Position numbers and translations under genes: made by a program | Part shown: positions 1 through 6,773 of the stretch, in pieces | Numbering within the stretch: the stretch's first letter is position 1 | Layout of the letters: each line of letters starts with the position of its first letter | From: a virus | IMG/VR virus record: IMGVR_UViG_3300042392_000559 | Span: 1 to 30,899 of that record | DNA length: 30,899 nucleotides | Reading direction: 5' to 3' (one strand) | The notes under the pieces: model-generated | Database searches by the model: none | Seen by the model: only the letters and a program-made list of their open reading frames with translations | What the model was told of the DNA's origin: nothing

Positions 1-16
1 TCAAAACAATTATACG

Positions 17-628
17 ATGAGTCAGGAAAAACAAATTAATGCATTGGCCGAAATACAGGCAAAATTAAAAGCACCCAAAGGGCAATTCAATTCATTTGGG
101 AAATACCATTACAGATCAGCCGAAGATATTTTGGAGGCCGTTAAAAAGGTAATTAATCCAATGGGATTTTCAATTACACTAACCGATGATTTAATTTTTG
201 CTGATGGCCGTTGGTACATTAAATCGGTTGCAGAATTGACTGATGGTATAAGAACATTCAAATCAATTGGTTTGGCACGTGAAGAAGAAACCAAAAAGGG
301 AATGGATGGTTCACAAATCACAGGGGCGGCATCAAGCTACGCAAGAAAGTACGCATTAAACGGATTATTTGCCATTGATGACACAAAGGATTCAGATGCA
401 ACAAATGATCACGGCAAATCACAAGAATCAAAGCCACAGGCCAAAACAGGAATGCCGGCACCATCGCAATTTGACATAGAGTTCAAAGAATTGATTGCAG
501 ATGTTAAAAGTGTGATTGCAATTGGTGAATTAAAGGGCATCTGGGAAAAATTAACCGATGAGGCAAAAACCAATAAAGAAATACAGCAATTATTTAACCA
601 CAGAAAAGCAGAATTATCCATCAAATAA
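17..628 (+). CDS. erf: ERF-family single-strand DNA annealing protein
   Basis: Phage recombinase of the ERF superfamily, which anneals complementary single strands during phage recombination and genome circularisation or repair. Residues 13-35 carry the family pattern with LKAPKGQFNSFGKYHYRSAE, followed by an alternating beta region and the hallmark GSQITGAASSYARKYALNG near residues 98-116, then FAIDDTKDSDATN. After about residue 130 a polar linker leads to a charged C-terminal helical tail, as usual for ERF proteins. At 203 aa the length is normal. The ATG at 17 sits just before the conserved N-terminal helix and has no Shine-Dalgarno site. It is first in a same-strand cluster with a companion protein and an SSB-like gene, the usual recombination module. 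Family assignment is strong; the exact mechanism is inferred from the family. Confidence 0.95.
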   Translation: MSQEKQINALAEIQAKLKAPKGQFNSFGKYHYRSAEDILEAVKKVINPMGFSITLTDDLIFADGRWYIKSVAELTDGIRTFKSIGLAREEETKKGMDGSQITGAASSYARKYALNGLFAIDDTKDSDATNDHGKSQESKPQAKTGMPAPSQFDIEFKELIADVKSVIAIGELKGIWEKLTDEAKTNKEIQQLFNHRKAELSIK

Positions 629-639
629 ATAAACAACCT

Positions 640-1104
640 ATGAAAAACGAATTGATGGCCGTTGATGGCCAAATCCTAGAATTGAGCAAAAAAGAAATCA
701 CGCAGTTGGCCGAAAACTTTATGGCCAACGCAGATTCAATTAACACCGTGAAATTGGCGGCACAATTGGCGAAATTCACGCATTTATCAGCCGAAATGGA
801 TAAACTATTAAAAGAGCATTTATTTGTTGATCTGCGCCAAAATAAGGATGGCAAATTATCAGCATTTGGTGTTGACTTTTCAGAAATGGAGGGCGGTGTA
901 AAATATGATTATTCAGAAACCGAATCTTGGTGCAAATTACAATTTGAAATTGACCGCTTAAAAGACAAACAAAAAGAAATTGAGGCATTTTGTAAGGCAT
1001 TGAAATCAAAGGTTTCTATATTGGATGAGGAAACAGGTGAGTTGGCTGATTTTTACCCACCATCGAAATCATCCACAACCACAATCAAAAAAGTAATTAA
1101 ATAA
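640..1104 (+). CDS. recombination-cluster companion protein, function unknown
   Basis: A 154-aa soluble, strongly charged protein with no signal peptide or membrane segment. The N-terminal half is helical (many K/E/L). Residues near 86-95 read MEGGVKYDYS, followed by a long predicted helix with DRLKDKQKEIEAF, and the tail ends in PPSKSSTTTIKKVIK. This arrangement (GVKYDYS, a lysine/glutamate helix, a terminal S/T-rich beta strand) resembles small proteins I have seen beside ERF or RecT genes in Bacteroidota phages, but I know no demonstrated function. It starts 12 bases after the ERF gene and is followed by the SSB-like gene, so it is probably co-transcribed with them. A role in recombination is inference from position only. 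Confidence 0.8.
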   Translation: MKNELMAVDGQILELSKKEITQLAENFMANADSINTVKLAAQLAKFTHLSAEMDKLLKEHLFVDLRQNKDGKLSAFGVDFSEMEGGVKYDYSETESWCKLQFEIDRLKDKQKEIEAFCKALKSKVSILDEETGELADFYPPSKSSTTTIKKVIK

Positions 1105-1125
1105 ACAATCTAAATAAAAAATCAA

Positions 1126-1434
1126 ATGGCACGTTTAGTAAGCATTAAAATTGACCTTTCAAAAATTGACAAATCACGCATCTTTGAAAGCCAAAAGACA
1201 GGAGCGAAATATCTGGACATCACAGGTGTATTGACAGACACACCAGATCAATACGAAAACAATGGATTCGTAAAGCAGAACACGACAAAGGAGGAACGTG
1301 AGGCAGGATTAAAATTGCCAATTATCGGGAATTTTAAATTGTTGAAAATCTTAAATGATCCGGGCGCACCTGTATCGGCACAGCCTATTCAACGTGAAGT
1401 CAATCCAATTGAAACAGATGAATTACCATTTTAG
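1126..1434 (+). CDS. putative single-stranded DNA-binding protein (SSB-like)
   Basis: A 102-aa protein ending in ETDELPF, an acidic tail closed by a Pro-Phe dipeptide. That is the signature of SSB C-termini (DDDIPF in E. coli), which dock repair and replication partners. The body begins with beta-strand-like sequence (LVSIKIDLSKID) and contains KYLDITGVLTDTPDQY and PIIGNFKLLKIL, consistent with a compact OB-fold, although no full OB signature can be proven by eye. It is shorter than bacterial SSB (about 150-180 aa), which is common for phage versions. Context beside ERF supports the call. The acidic tip is direct observation; the OB-fold and DNA binding are inference. Confidence 0.7.
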   Translation: MARLVSIKIDLSKIDKSRIFESQKTGAKYLDITGVLTDTPDQYENNGFVKQNTTKEEREAGLKLPIIGNFKLLKILNDPGAPVSAQPIQREVNPIETDELPF

Positions 1435-1436
1435 CA

Positions 1437-1706
1437 ATGAGAAAAATTGTAGATAGTTACACAACACGGCACGGAGAATTAAGGGCAATTTATTCCGTTG
1501 CAACGGCCAATTTAAAGCACAGGGATATTGAAATCGGTGCGGTATATGAATTGGAATACCGGTTGGGGAATCAGGTTTTATTTTTGAAATCCACATTGGA
1601 TCACGTAACAGATGGGAATCGGACTTTATTTTTTAAACACCCCGATCCAGAACGCAGATTGATTGGGATTCCGATTATGTCAATAATTAGATACGTGAAA
1701 AAATGA
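1437..1706 (+). CDS. small hypothetical protein
   Basis: An 89-aa protein I do not recognise. It begins MRKIVDSYTTRHGELRAIYS and looks mainly beta-stranded, with alternating hydrophobic and charged residues and several aromatics (VYELEYRLGNQVLFLKS). There are no cysteines, membrane segments or metal motifs. The ATG lies two bases after the stop of the SSB-like gene, and its own stop overlaps the ATG of the next small gene as ATGA, so the three are probably translationally coupled in one operon. A nucleic-acid metabolism role would be a guess from context. Confidence 0.65.
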   Translation: MRKIVDSYTTRHGELRAIYSVATANLKHRDIEIGAVYELEYRLGNQVLFLKSTLDHVTDGNRTLFFKHPDPERRLIGIPIMSIIRYVKK

Positions 1707-1813
1707 GCATAGAAACAAAAATTGATTTAGTATTTTATTGGGCCATTGCACAAATGTTTTTTACGATATTAGGTGCATTAATCAATATTTATAATGAAAA
1801 CAAAAACAAATAA
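1703..1813 (+). CDS. small single-pass membrane protein (36 aa)
   Basis: A very short frame with ATG overlapping the previous stop (ATGA), so coupling is likely. It translates to a short charged N-terminus (MSIETKID), one hydrophobic segment at about residues 9-30 (LVFYWAIAQMFFTILGALIN) and a lysine/asparagine tail. That layout is typical of phage micro-proteins placed in the inner membrane. No homologue is recognised. The overlap with the upstream gene and the clean membrane segment are the only support; the chance of a spurious frame remains. Confidence 0.45.
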   Translation: MSIETKIDLVFYWAIAQMFFTILGALINIYNENKNK

Positions 1814-1967
1814 AACAAACGAATTGGGGTATACGTTCAATCAGGTTTGGGCGCATATCGCAAAAGAATTAGAAAATAATTTACAAAAATTAAATAAAAT
1901 TCAACCTAAACAACAAAAATATGGTAACGTTTCAGCAATATCATCAGGCCAATCCGCATCTTTATGA
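1794..1967 (+). CDS. small hypothetical protein (57 aa)
   Basis: A short frame that starts inside the end of the 36-aa membrane gene and runs 47 bases into the next gene. The product is hydrophilic, with a lysine/asparagine-rich start, a helical centre (NQVWAHIAKELENNLQKLNK) and a serine-rich end. The amphipathic helix looks protein-like, and the frame fills an otherwise empty 100-base stretch in a tightly packed operon. The overlap with the following gene and the lack of a recognised family keep confidence low. Confidence 0.35.
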   Translation: MKTKTNKTNELGYTFNQVWAHIAKELENNLQKLNKIQPKQQKYGNVSAISSGQSASL

Positions 1968-2196
1968 GTTGTACAAGGCCATTGCAATGCAGTTAATTCA
2001 GCAAAATCGCAAGGCAATTGGATCAGGATACATATTCCAAAAAATGCGTTTTGAATTTCAGTTCACCACCAATGGCGATCCATTCAAAATCAACAACAAT
2101 TTTGCGCCAATGTATGCACGCAAATTTGTTTTGGAGCATCCGCAATTTGGACACCTTTTTAAATTTAAGCAGTTAAAAGGTAGTTTATTAATGTGA
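1921..2196 (+). CDS. small conserved phage protein, function unknown
   Basis: A 91-aa protein with a pattern I associate with a small protein found widely in phages and prophages. It has an N-terminal helix (YHQANPHLYELYKAIAMQLI), a central IFQKMRFEF segment, then GDPFKINNNFAPMYARKFV and a C-terminal HPQFGHLFKFK. The INNNFAPMYAR block is the most distinctive part. No function is known to me for that group, and no catalytic residues are evident. It closes the recombination operon: about 20 bases downstream comes a palindrome and promoter-like element preceding the replication genes. Confidence 0.7.
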   Translation: MVTFQQYHQANPHLYELYKAIAMQLIQQNRKAIGSGYIFQKMRFEFQFTTNGDPFKINNNFAPMYARKFVLEHPQFGHLFKFKQLKGSLLM

Positions 2197-2200
2197 TTTT

Positions 2201-2214
2201 GTTACATTTGTAAC
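2201..2214 (+). promoter_or_regulatory. palindrome GTTACA-TT-TGTAAC overlapping a -7-like element
   Basis: A perfect inverted repeat with 6-bp arms and a 2-bp centre lies just after a stop codon and about 100 bases before the replication initiator gene. The same bases contain TACATTTG (2203-2210), matching the Bacteroidota -7 consensus TAnnTTTG. A dimeric regulator bound here would cover the promoter. No convincing -33 TTTG is seen at the usual 19-20 bp. The palindrome is direct observation; operator function is inference. Confidence 0.45.
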
Positions 2215-2217
2215 GCA

Positions 2218-2285
2218 GGCACGATCTCACAACATAGTGCCAATGGACTTAAAATGCCATCATCTAATGAAACCGAAGTGAGATC
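2218..2285 (+). other. structured leader candidate upstream of the replication genes
   Basis: This gene-free stretch holds nested complementary segments: GATCTCAC (2223-2230) with GTGAGATC (2278-2285), a perfect 8-bp closing stem; ATGG (2243-2246) with CCAT (2257-2260) inside it; and GGCAC (2218-2222) with GTGCC (2237-2241), which would cross the outer stem as a pseudoknot or compete with it. A 12-codon frame (2243-2281) lies inside. The arrangement could be a regulatory 5' leader of the replication transcript. It is not a tRNA: there is no acceptor stem or T-loop consensus. Confidence 0.35.
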
Positions 2286-2315
2286 CGGTGGATTTATTTG
2301 GTGGCTTTTTATATT

Positions 2316-2990
2316 ATGAGCAAATTGATAATCAAAACCAAATATTCGGTAATTCCGAATGACTTGGTAAATAGTGATCAAATATCACTAAAAGCAAAGG
2401 GGCTATTTGCATACATCCAATCAAAACCAGATGGGTGGGATTTTAGTGCAGAACGCATTGCAAATCATTTGAAAGAGGGATTGCAATCTGTGTCATCAGC
2501 ATTGAAAGAGTTGGAAAAAAGTGGGTATTTGGTCAGGGAAAAAAGGCAGAATGAATGGGGGCATTGGGAGGTCGAATACATATTGAATGAAATCCCTGCC
2601 ATTGAAAACCCTACCTACGGAAACCCGGTGTCCGGAAACCCAACGTTCGGAAACCCGATGCCCGGAAAACCATCAAATAATATAAAGCAATTAAATACAA
2701 AACAAGAATACAAAGAAATAGTAAAAACACGGAGGGATGAGATTTTTGATTTGTGGTTTAAATACAAGGCTGAGAAAAAACAACGGTACACGGAAACAGG
2801 CAAAGCCACTTTATTAAAAAAATGGGAGCACGTGACCGATGATCAATTGAATGAATACATCAATCATTCGATGGCTAATAATTATTCAGGTATATTTGAA
2901 AAATCAGTAAACAACAACAACAATGGAAATTCAACCGGTGAAAAACTTGGCACAAGTGCCGCAAGAATGGAAGCCCTTAGAAATTGGTAA
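2316..2990 (+). CDS. winged-helix replication initiator-like protein (lambda O / DnaD-like)
   Basis: A 224-aa protein whose first 85 residues form a helix-turn-helix/winged-helix domain like those of phage replication proteins. It runs from YSVIPNDLVNSDQISLKAKG through a recognition-helix region (LKEGLQSVSSALKELEKSGY) to a wing (LVREKRQNEWGHWEVEYIL). Next comes a five-residue repeat (ENPTY-GNPVS-GNPTF-GNPMP-GKPSN), then a helical C-terminal domain with DLWFKYKAEKKQRYTETGKA. I chose the ATG at 2316; an in-frame TTG at 2298 is unlikely in this start-codon context. The DNA of the GNP repeat is a set of tandem iteron-like units. It overlaps the next gene by 68 bases, as linked replication genes often do. 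Domain call good; initiator role inferred. Confidence 0.8.
   Translation: MSKLIIKTKYSVIPNDLVNSDQISLKAKGLFAYIQSKPDGWDFSAERIANHLKEGLQSVSSALKELEKSGYLVREKRQNEWGHWEVEYILNEIPAIENPTYGNPVSGNPTFGNPMPGKPSNNIKQLNTKQEYKEIVKTRRDEIFDLWFKYKAEKKQRYTETGKATLLKKWEHVTDDQLNEYINHSMANNYSGIFEKSVNNNNNGNSTGEKLGTSAARMEALRNW
2604..2678 (+). repeat. five tandem 15-bp iteron-like repeats with AT-rich flank (candidate replication origin)
   Basis: Five consecutive 15-bp units begin at 2604, 2619, 2634, 2649 and 2664. Each starts G[G/A]AAA[C/A]CC-like; units 2-4 start exactly GGAAACCC, while unit 1 (GAAAACCC) and unit 5 (GGAAAACC) are near copies. An AT-rich tract of about 60 bases follows (2671-2735). In lambda the origin is a set of iterons inside gene O followed by an AT-rich unwinding element, and here the repeats lie in the initiator-like gene. 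They also encode a 5-residue protein repeat, so origin function is inferred. Confidence 0.5.
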
Positions 2991-3675
2991 AGGAACAGCT
3001 AATTTAATTATTAGAGCGCAAAGCACAGGGAACATCCGTACACGGCCCGAAAATGATTTGAAACAGGTATTGCGGATGGCAATGCTAATGGTGGGCCTAC
3101 GTGGGGCAAATATGCCAACAGATGAGGAAAAATACGTATTGCTTGCATTCATCAAATCAAATTACGGAAACCAAACACCAGAGGAAATTGCTATTGCATT
3201 TGAATATGCAGTTGCAGGCAAATTGAATACTGATTGCAAATGTTATGAGAATTTTTCGTGTGAATACTTTGGCCGGATAATGAACGCATACATTGAATAT
3301 GCAAGGCAGGAAACAAAGAATGTAAAAAAGCCGGAACCCGAAATTGTCAAACCGATTCCAACGGATGAGGAATCAAAGGCATTAACCATTGCAATAGTTA
3401 ATTCATACGTTAAAAGGATTGAACATTCACAATATAATGGAGGTGATTTTGAATGGACATTGGGTGGATTGTCACATTTATATGATGATTTAGTAAGATT
3501 TGGAATTTGGAAATGCCCTGATATTGATCGGGAATCAATAAAAGCAAGATTAAGACCAAAATTTAATGATGATAAATTATTCAATGCAGAATGCAAATCT
3601 GAGGCTTACAAATTGTTTTGTTATAATTTGGTTGAAATGGGTGTAAAATTGGATGAAAACGGACAAATAATTTAA
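2923..3675 (+). CDS. putative replication-associated protein downstream of the initiator
   Basis: A 250-aa soluble protein with no recognised catalytic motif. Residues about 45-75 (LKQVLRMAMLMVGLRGANMP) begin a helical domain. A distinctive block near 104-123 reads CKCYENFSCEYFGRIMNAYI, followed by a proline/lysine/glutamate linker (KKPEPEIVKPIPTDEE) and a helical C-terminal domain. The ...EYFGRIMNAY block recurs, as far as I recall, in Bacteroidota phage proteins that follow a winged-helix replication protein. By analogy with lambda O/P order it could help load helicase, but no direct motif (for example a Walker A) supports that. The start at 2923 overlaps the upstream gene; a later start at an internal ATG is possible. 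Real gene: confident. Function: inference. Confidence 0.75.
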   Translation: MEIQPVKNLAQVPQEWKPLEIGKGTANLIIRAQSTGNIRTRPENDLKQVLRMAMLMVGLRGANMPTDEEKYVLLAFIKSNYGNQTPEEIAIAFEYAVAGKLNTDCKCYENFSCEYFGRIMNAYIEYARQETKNVKKPEPEIVKPIPTDEESKALTIAIVNSYVKRIEHSQYNGGDFEWTLGGLSHLYDDLVRFGIWKCPDIDRESIKARLRPKFNDDKLFNAECKSEAYKLFCYNLVEMGVKLDENGQII

Positions 3676-3678
3676 ACT

Positions 3679-4767
3679 ATGAATGTGTTATCATTATTTG
3701 ATGGAATGTCCTGTGGACAACAAGCATTGCAACGTGCAGGATTTAAGGTAGAAAATTATTTTGCATCTGAAATTGACAAATATGCAATTCAGGTGACAAT
3801 GGCAAATTTTCCAAATACAATTCAATTAGGTTCAGTTGTGAATGTGGATGGATATTCATTGCCAAAAATTGATATTCTGATTGGTGGATCACCTTGTCAA
3901 TCATTTTCATTTGCAGGTAAACGCAAAGGAATGGCAACAAAGGATGAACAAGAAATTTTGACATTAGAGCATTATTTGCAGCTAAAATCAGAGGGATTTG
4001 AATTTGAAGGGCAATCGTATTTATTTTGGGAATATATGCGTTTATTAAACGAAACAAAACCAAAATATTTTTTGCTTGAAAATGTAATGATGGGTGAAAA
4101 ATGGGAAAAGGTTTTGAGCAAAGCAATTGGGGTGAAACCAATTATGATAAATTCAGCATTGTTATCAGCACAAAATCGCCAGCGTTTATATTGGACAAAT
4201 ATTGGATTAAAGCCATCGGGGTTGTTTGGTGATTTAGAAACCACAATACAGCAACCAAAGGACAAAGGTATTTTATTGAAAGATGTGTTGGAATCAGATG
4301 TCAATCAAAAATATTTTATTAATGTTGAAAATAATGACCGATTAAAACAGACATTATTTGGCAATAGATTAGACAGATTGTGTCTAATTGATTTATATAA
4401 TCAAACATTACATTATGACAAATCAATTACATTGAGTACACGTGTCAGCGCAAGCAACAACACACATATTCATAATCCAATAGTTCATAATATGATGCCA
4501 CGTTCATCAAAAAGCGGAAAGGGTGGATCCGGCCATCTGAGTCGCTCAGATGGCCGGACATATTGTTTGGACACAGGATTTACAAATGCAATTGAATTAT
4601 ATGGTAAAATTAGGAAATTGACACCCATTGAATGCGAAAGATTGCAAACAGTAGCAGATAATTACACCAATCACGTTTCTGATTCACAGCGATACAAAAT
4701 GCTTGGAAATGGATGGACTGTTGATGTAATAGTTCATATTTTAAATTATATAAACCTAAACCAATAA
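3679..4767 (+). CDS. DNA (cytosine-5) methyltransferase
   Basis: Transfers a methyl group from S-adenosylmethionine to C5 of cytosine in a specific DNA site, probably shielding phage DNA from host restriction. The motifs are in canonical order: motif I LSLFDGMSCG (residues 4-13), motif IV GGSPCQSFSFAG (69-80) with catalytic Cys73, motif VI ENV (134-136), motif VIII QNRQRLYWTN (165-174), a variable target-recognition region about 180-300, then motif IX/X RKLTPIECERLQ and YKMLGNGWTVDVI. At 362 aa it is a typical solitary phage enzyme, and no restriction endonuclease partner is seen. Codons around 284-294 form a perfect GC-rich hairpin. Target specificity cannot be read from the sequence. Confidence 0.95.
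   Translation: MNVLSLFDGMSCGQQALQRAGFKVENYFASEIDKYAIQVTMANFPNTIQLGSVVNVDGYSLPKIDILIGGSPCQSFSFAGKRKGMATKDEQEILTLEHYLQLKSEGFEFEGQSYLFWEYMRLLNETKPKYFLLENVMMGEKWEKVLSKAIGVKPIMINSALLSAQNRQRLYWTNIGLKPSGLFGDLETTIQQPKDKGILLKDVLESDVNQKYFINVENNDRLKQTLFGNRLDRLCLIDLYNQTLHYDKSITLSTRVSASNNTHIHNPIVHNMMPRSSKSGKGGSGHLSRSDGRTYCLDTGFTNAIELYGKIRKLTPIECERLQTVADNYTNHVSDSQRYKMLGNGWTVDVIVHILNYINLNQ
4528..4558 (+). repeat. perfect 14-bp inverted repeat with 3-base loop inside the cytosine methyltransferase gene
   Basis: The arms TCCGGCCATCTGAG and CTCAGATGGCCGGA are exact reverse complements separated by TCG. The element is GC-rich in an AT-rich gene and uses codons that are otherwise uncommon here (CTG, CGC, CGG, TCC). 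It stays in frame, encoding the SGHLSRSDGRT segment, which resembles a conserved patch of related methyltransferases. As RNA it would be a very stable hairpin. Function unknown. Confidence 0.9.
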
Positions 4768-4774
4768 CCGACAT

Positions 4775-5026
4775 ATGAAAAAGAATTTGATTTTAAGCGC
4801 AGTTTTTATCACGATTGGATCAATTGTATGTATTGCAATTAATCAGGTCAGAAAGCAAAGGAATGGGGGCAAAAAACAAGTAATTGCCAAACGTTCTGAA
4901 TTTAGTCAGGCATTTATGATGGACACCTTTGAACCTATTGATGATTTCGAAATGATTTATTTTGATGATCACAGGGGATTGGTTCAAATTAAACAAAACG
5001 ATAATGGGAAAGCAAACAGCAATTGA
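4775..5026 (+). CDS. small membrane-anchored protein
   Basis: An 83-aa protein starting MKKNLILSAVFITIGSIVCI, with one N-terminal membrane segment (about residues 4-24) followed by a basic stretch (NQVRKQRNGGKKQ) that would hold the rest in the cytoplasm. The C-terminal half is acidic (EPIDDFEMIYFDDHRG). There is no lipobox in the right place, so it reads as a membrane anchor rather than a lipoprotein. The next gene starts 22 bases inside its 3' end. No family is recognised. Confidence 0.6.
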   Translation: MKKNLILSAVFITIGSIVCIAINQVRKQRNGGKKQVIAKRSEFSQAFMMDTFEPIDDFEMIYFDDHRGLVQIKQNDNGKANSN

Positions 5027-5255
5027 GTGGATTGAAACTGAATTATCAAAACTAAATAATGATATTTCTACATTTAAAACATTCAAACAATATCACAAAA
5101 AGAGAATATCATTATGGGAAAAAGCTAAACAGATGGAGAAAGAGCAAATAATTTCATTTGCATTAGAATTGCATGAAATTGATCAAAGCAAAACAGGGAC
5201 AGATATTTTACTTGATGAGGCTTTTCAATTGTATTTTAAAACCTATATAAAATGA
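5004..5255 (+). CDS. small hypothetical protein with KEMEKEQI-type helix
   Basis: I start this gene at the ATG of MGKQTAIEWIETELSKL, because that opening (KQTA-E-L-E) and the later segment KAKQMEKEQIISFALEL match a small protein seen very often in Bacteroidota genomes and their phages. An in-frame ATG 42 bases upstream would extend it, but lies deeper in the previous gene. The product is about 83 aa, helical and soluble. Its stop overlaps the start of the VRR-NUC gene (ATGA), so translation is probably coupled. Function is unknown. Confidence 0.65.
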   Translation: MGKQTAIEWIETELSKLNNDISTFKTFKQYHKKRISLWEKAKQMEKEQIISFALELHEIDQSKTGTDILLDEAFQLYFKTYIK

Positions 5256-5677
5256 GAAACGAACACGAACACAGATTGCAAACGGTGTTGGCCAAATATC
5301 TTGATTTGAACAATTACACGTTTTTTGCCATTCCAAACGGTGGATGGAGAAACAAAGCAGTTGCGGCCAAATTAAAGGCTGAGGGAGTGAAAGCCGGTGT
5401 GGCTGATTTATTAATCCTATTGCCAAACCAAACGTTTCACGGCCTATTTGTTGAAGTCAAAATTGCAGGCAATTATCAACAGCCAAATCAAAAGGATTTC
5501 GAACAGAAAGCAAGGGAATGTGGGTATGAATATATGATTGTGCGTTCATTGGATGAATTGATTGAAAAGCTAAAATACTATGAGGCGCAACGATTTGTGG
5601 AACAGGACAAAATTAGTGCCGCATATCGGTCAGGATACATTGATGGCAAACTTGAAAATCAAATGACAATACGATGA
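5252..5677 (+). CDS. VRR-NUC domain nuclease
   Basis: A 141-aa stand-alone virus-type replication/repair nuclease of the PD-(D/E)xK superfamily, probably acting on branched or damaged DNA. Motifs in order: EHRLQ near the start, the PNGGWRN loop (29-34), GVKAGVADLLIL (45-56) with the metal-binding Asp52, GLFVEVK (64-70) giving Glu68 and Lys70 of the ExK pair, then QKDFEQKARECGYEYMIV, the usual closing helix and strand. Stand-alone VRR-NUC proteins of this length are common in phage replication regions. Start and stop overlap both neighbours by ATGA, so it belongs to a coupled operon. Confidence 0.92.
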   Translation: MRNEHEHRLQTVLAKYLDLNNYTFFAIPNGGWRNKAVAAKLKAEGVKAGVADLLILLPNQTFHGLFVEVKIAGNYQQPNQKDFEQKARECGYEYMIVRSLDELIEKLKYYEAQRFVEQDKISAAYRSGYIDGKLENQMTIR

Positions 5678-5931
5678 AAGTAATATATAAATACAAATTA
5701 GAATCAGGCCCAATATGTTTGACAAAAGGGGCGGAAATACTTACAATTCAATTACAAAATGGATACCCTTATATTTGGGCATTAATTGACAATGAGGCTG
5801 AAAAAGATTACAAAGTATTAGTAATACTTGGTACAGGTCAAGAAATGCCGGAAAATTTTGATTATAAATACATTGCAACATTTCAACAAAATACGTTTGT
5901 TTGGCACGTTTTTGAATTAAATAAAAATTAA
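5674..5931 (+). CDS. DUF7352-like small protein
   Basis: An 85-aa beta-rich protein with the sequence order IYKYKLESGPICLTKGAEIL, then IQLQNGYPYIWALID, then VLVILGTGQEMPENFDYKYI and a closing ATFQQNTFVWHVFEL. This matches the pattern I recall for DUF7352, a small family in phages and bacteria (LP-GA-ILSVQ-QNG-P-LWALVD, GTG, YIGTFQ, FHVFE). No function is established to my knowledge. It overlaps the VRR-NUC stop by ATGA and lies 5 bases before the next gene. Confidence 0.75.
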   Translation: MKVIYKYKLESGPICLTKGAEILTIQLQNGYPYIWALIDNEAEKDYKVLVILGTGQEMPENFDYKYIATFQQNTFVWHVFELNKN

Positions 5932-5935
5932 ACCT

Positions 5936-6163
5936 ATGAACATAAACAGACAAAAGGCCATTGATTGGGCCAACGAAAGAATTGCCGATCCAAATTTTAG
6001 TGATCAACCAATCCGTGTAAATGCATGGGAACTGATTCACAATCCAAAATTATTTCTGGAAACCTGTGTGGCCCGGCTTACCTACGGATCAGAAAGGGAA
6101 AAAATTGTAGTTTATAACCGTGTGCGAAATTTTAAAATGTTTTATAATGAACTTAATAAATGA
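5936..6163 (+). CDS. small hypothetical protein
   Basis: A 75-aa soluble protein, apparently mostly helical, starting MNINRQKAIDWANERIADPN and rich in Asn, Arg and aromatics (TYGSEREKIVVYNRVRNFK). No membrane segment, cysteine cluster or known motif is present beyond a single Cys. The ATG follows the previous stop by 4 bases (AACCTATGAA, a start context repeated in this phage). The following gene starts 17 bases inside its 3' end. Function unknown. Confidence 0.6.
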   Translation: MNINRQKAIDWANERIADPNFSDQPIRVNAWELIHNPKLFLETCVARLTYGSEREKIVVYNRVRNFKMFYNELNK

Positions 6164-6341
6164 TGATGAAATATTTGTACACGGTGATATTAAATGTTCC
6201 GATCCATTAACACGAGAGGAGGCAAGCGAATTGATTCAAGAAATACAGGAATTGATGATATTCCATAAAATTGTGAAAATTGATTTGTGTATTGATCCAT
6301 ACAAATTTCCACGTGAATTGTTAGACATAGGCAAATCATAA
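6147..6341 (+). CDS. small hypothetical protein (64 aa)
   Basis: I chose the ATG at 6147 (MNLINDDEIFVHGDIKCSDP); a GTG 27 bases upstream is in frame but less likely. The protein is acidic with a central helix (LTREEASELIQEIQELMIF) and two cysteines. It overlaps the end of the preceding gene, consistent with coupled translation in this compact block. No family is recognised. Confidence 0.5.
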   Translation: MNLINDDEIFVHGDIKCSDPLTREEASELIQEIQELMIFHKIVKIDLCIDPYKFPRELLDIGKS

Positions 6342-6386
6342 AAATACAAGGCAATAAATGTCCAGAATTAACAAAAAAACAAACCG

Positions 6387-6773
6387 ATGAAAACTACAAA
6401 AGACAAAATACGTTTATTAACATTCTTTGCATTGTGCCAAAATATGTTGGATTTTATTGATGGATCATGGCACGGTCATCCGGCAAACAAACAGGCCGTA
6501 AAGATGGTCACAAAACAAATGGTCAGGGAGTTGGAAAAAACAATGGCCATATTATTCCCACCAAACAGAAACGATGATCCGGAATTGCCTGATGCATTGG
6601 ATACGTTCCAAAATGCTTGCACAGCAATGGAGTCATTTTTTATGCTTGGGATGGAAATGGATCAGATGGATCAAACAAAGAAAGATTCGTTGAATACACA
6701 GATTAATATTTTACTAAAATCATATGGGATTGATACTTGGGAAAAACCAATGTCAAACCTATGGAAAGATTAA
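6387..6773 (+). CDS. hypothetical protein
   Basis: A 128-aa, largely helical soluble protein. It begins MKTTKDKIRLLTFFALCQNM and contains SWHGHPANKQAVKMVTKQMV, a proline-rich turn (LFPPNRNDDPELPDAL), and a methionine-rich helix (FFMLGMEMDQMDQTKK). The HGHP stretch is not part of a recognisable metal motif. It stands alone between two short spacers. Function unknown; the length, composition and absence of competing frames support a real gene. Confidence 0.65.
   Translation: MKTTKDKIRLLTFFALCQNMLDFIDGSWHGHPANKQAVKMVTKQMVRELEKTMAILFPPNRNDDPELPDALDTFQNACTAMESFFMLGMEMDQMDQTKKDSLNTQINILLKSYGIDTWEKPMSNLWKD

Noticed and set aside
2215-2290. tRNA-like look (CTTAAAA resembling a Leu anticodon loop) in the leader before the replication gene
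   Set aside because: No acceptor stem, D-arm or T-loop consensus can be paired around it; better described as a structured leader.
2298-2315. TTG start giving a longer replication protein
   Set aside because: An ATG follows 18 bases later with a normal context, and the extra residues (MVAFYI) match no domain. Similar TTG extensions at 12583, 14522 and 22324 were also set aside because they run into promoter or terminator elements.
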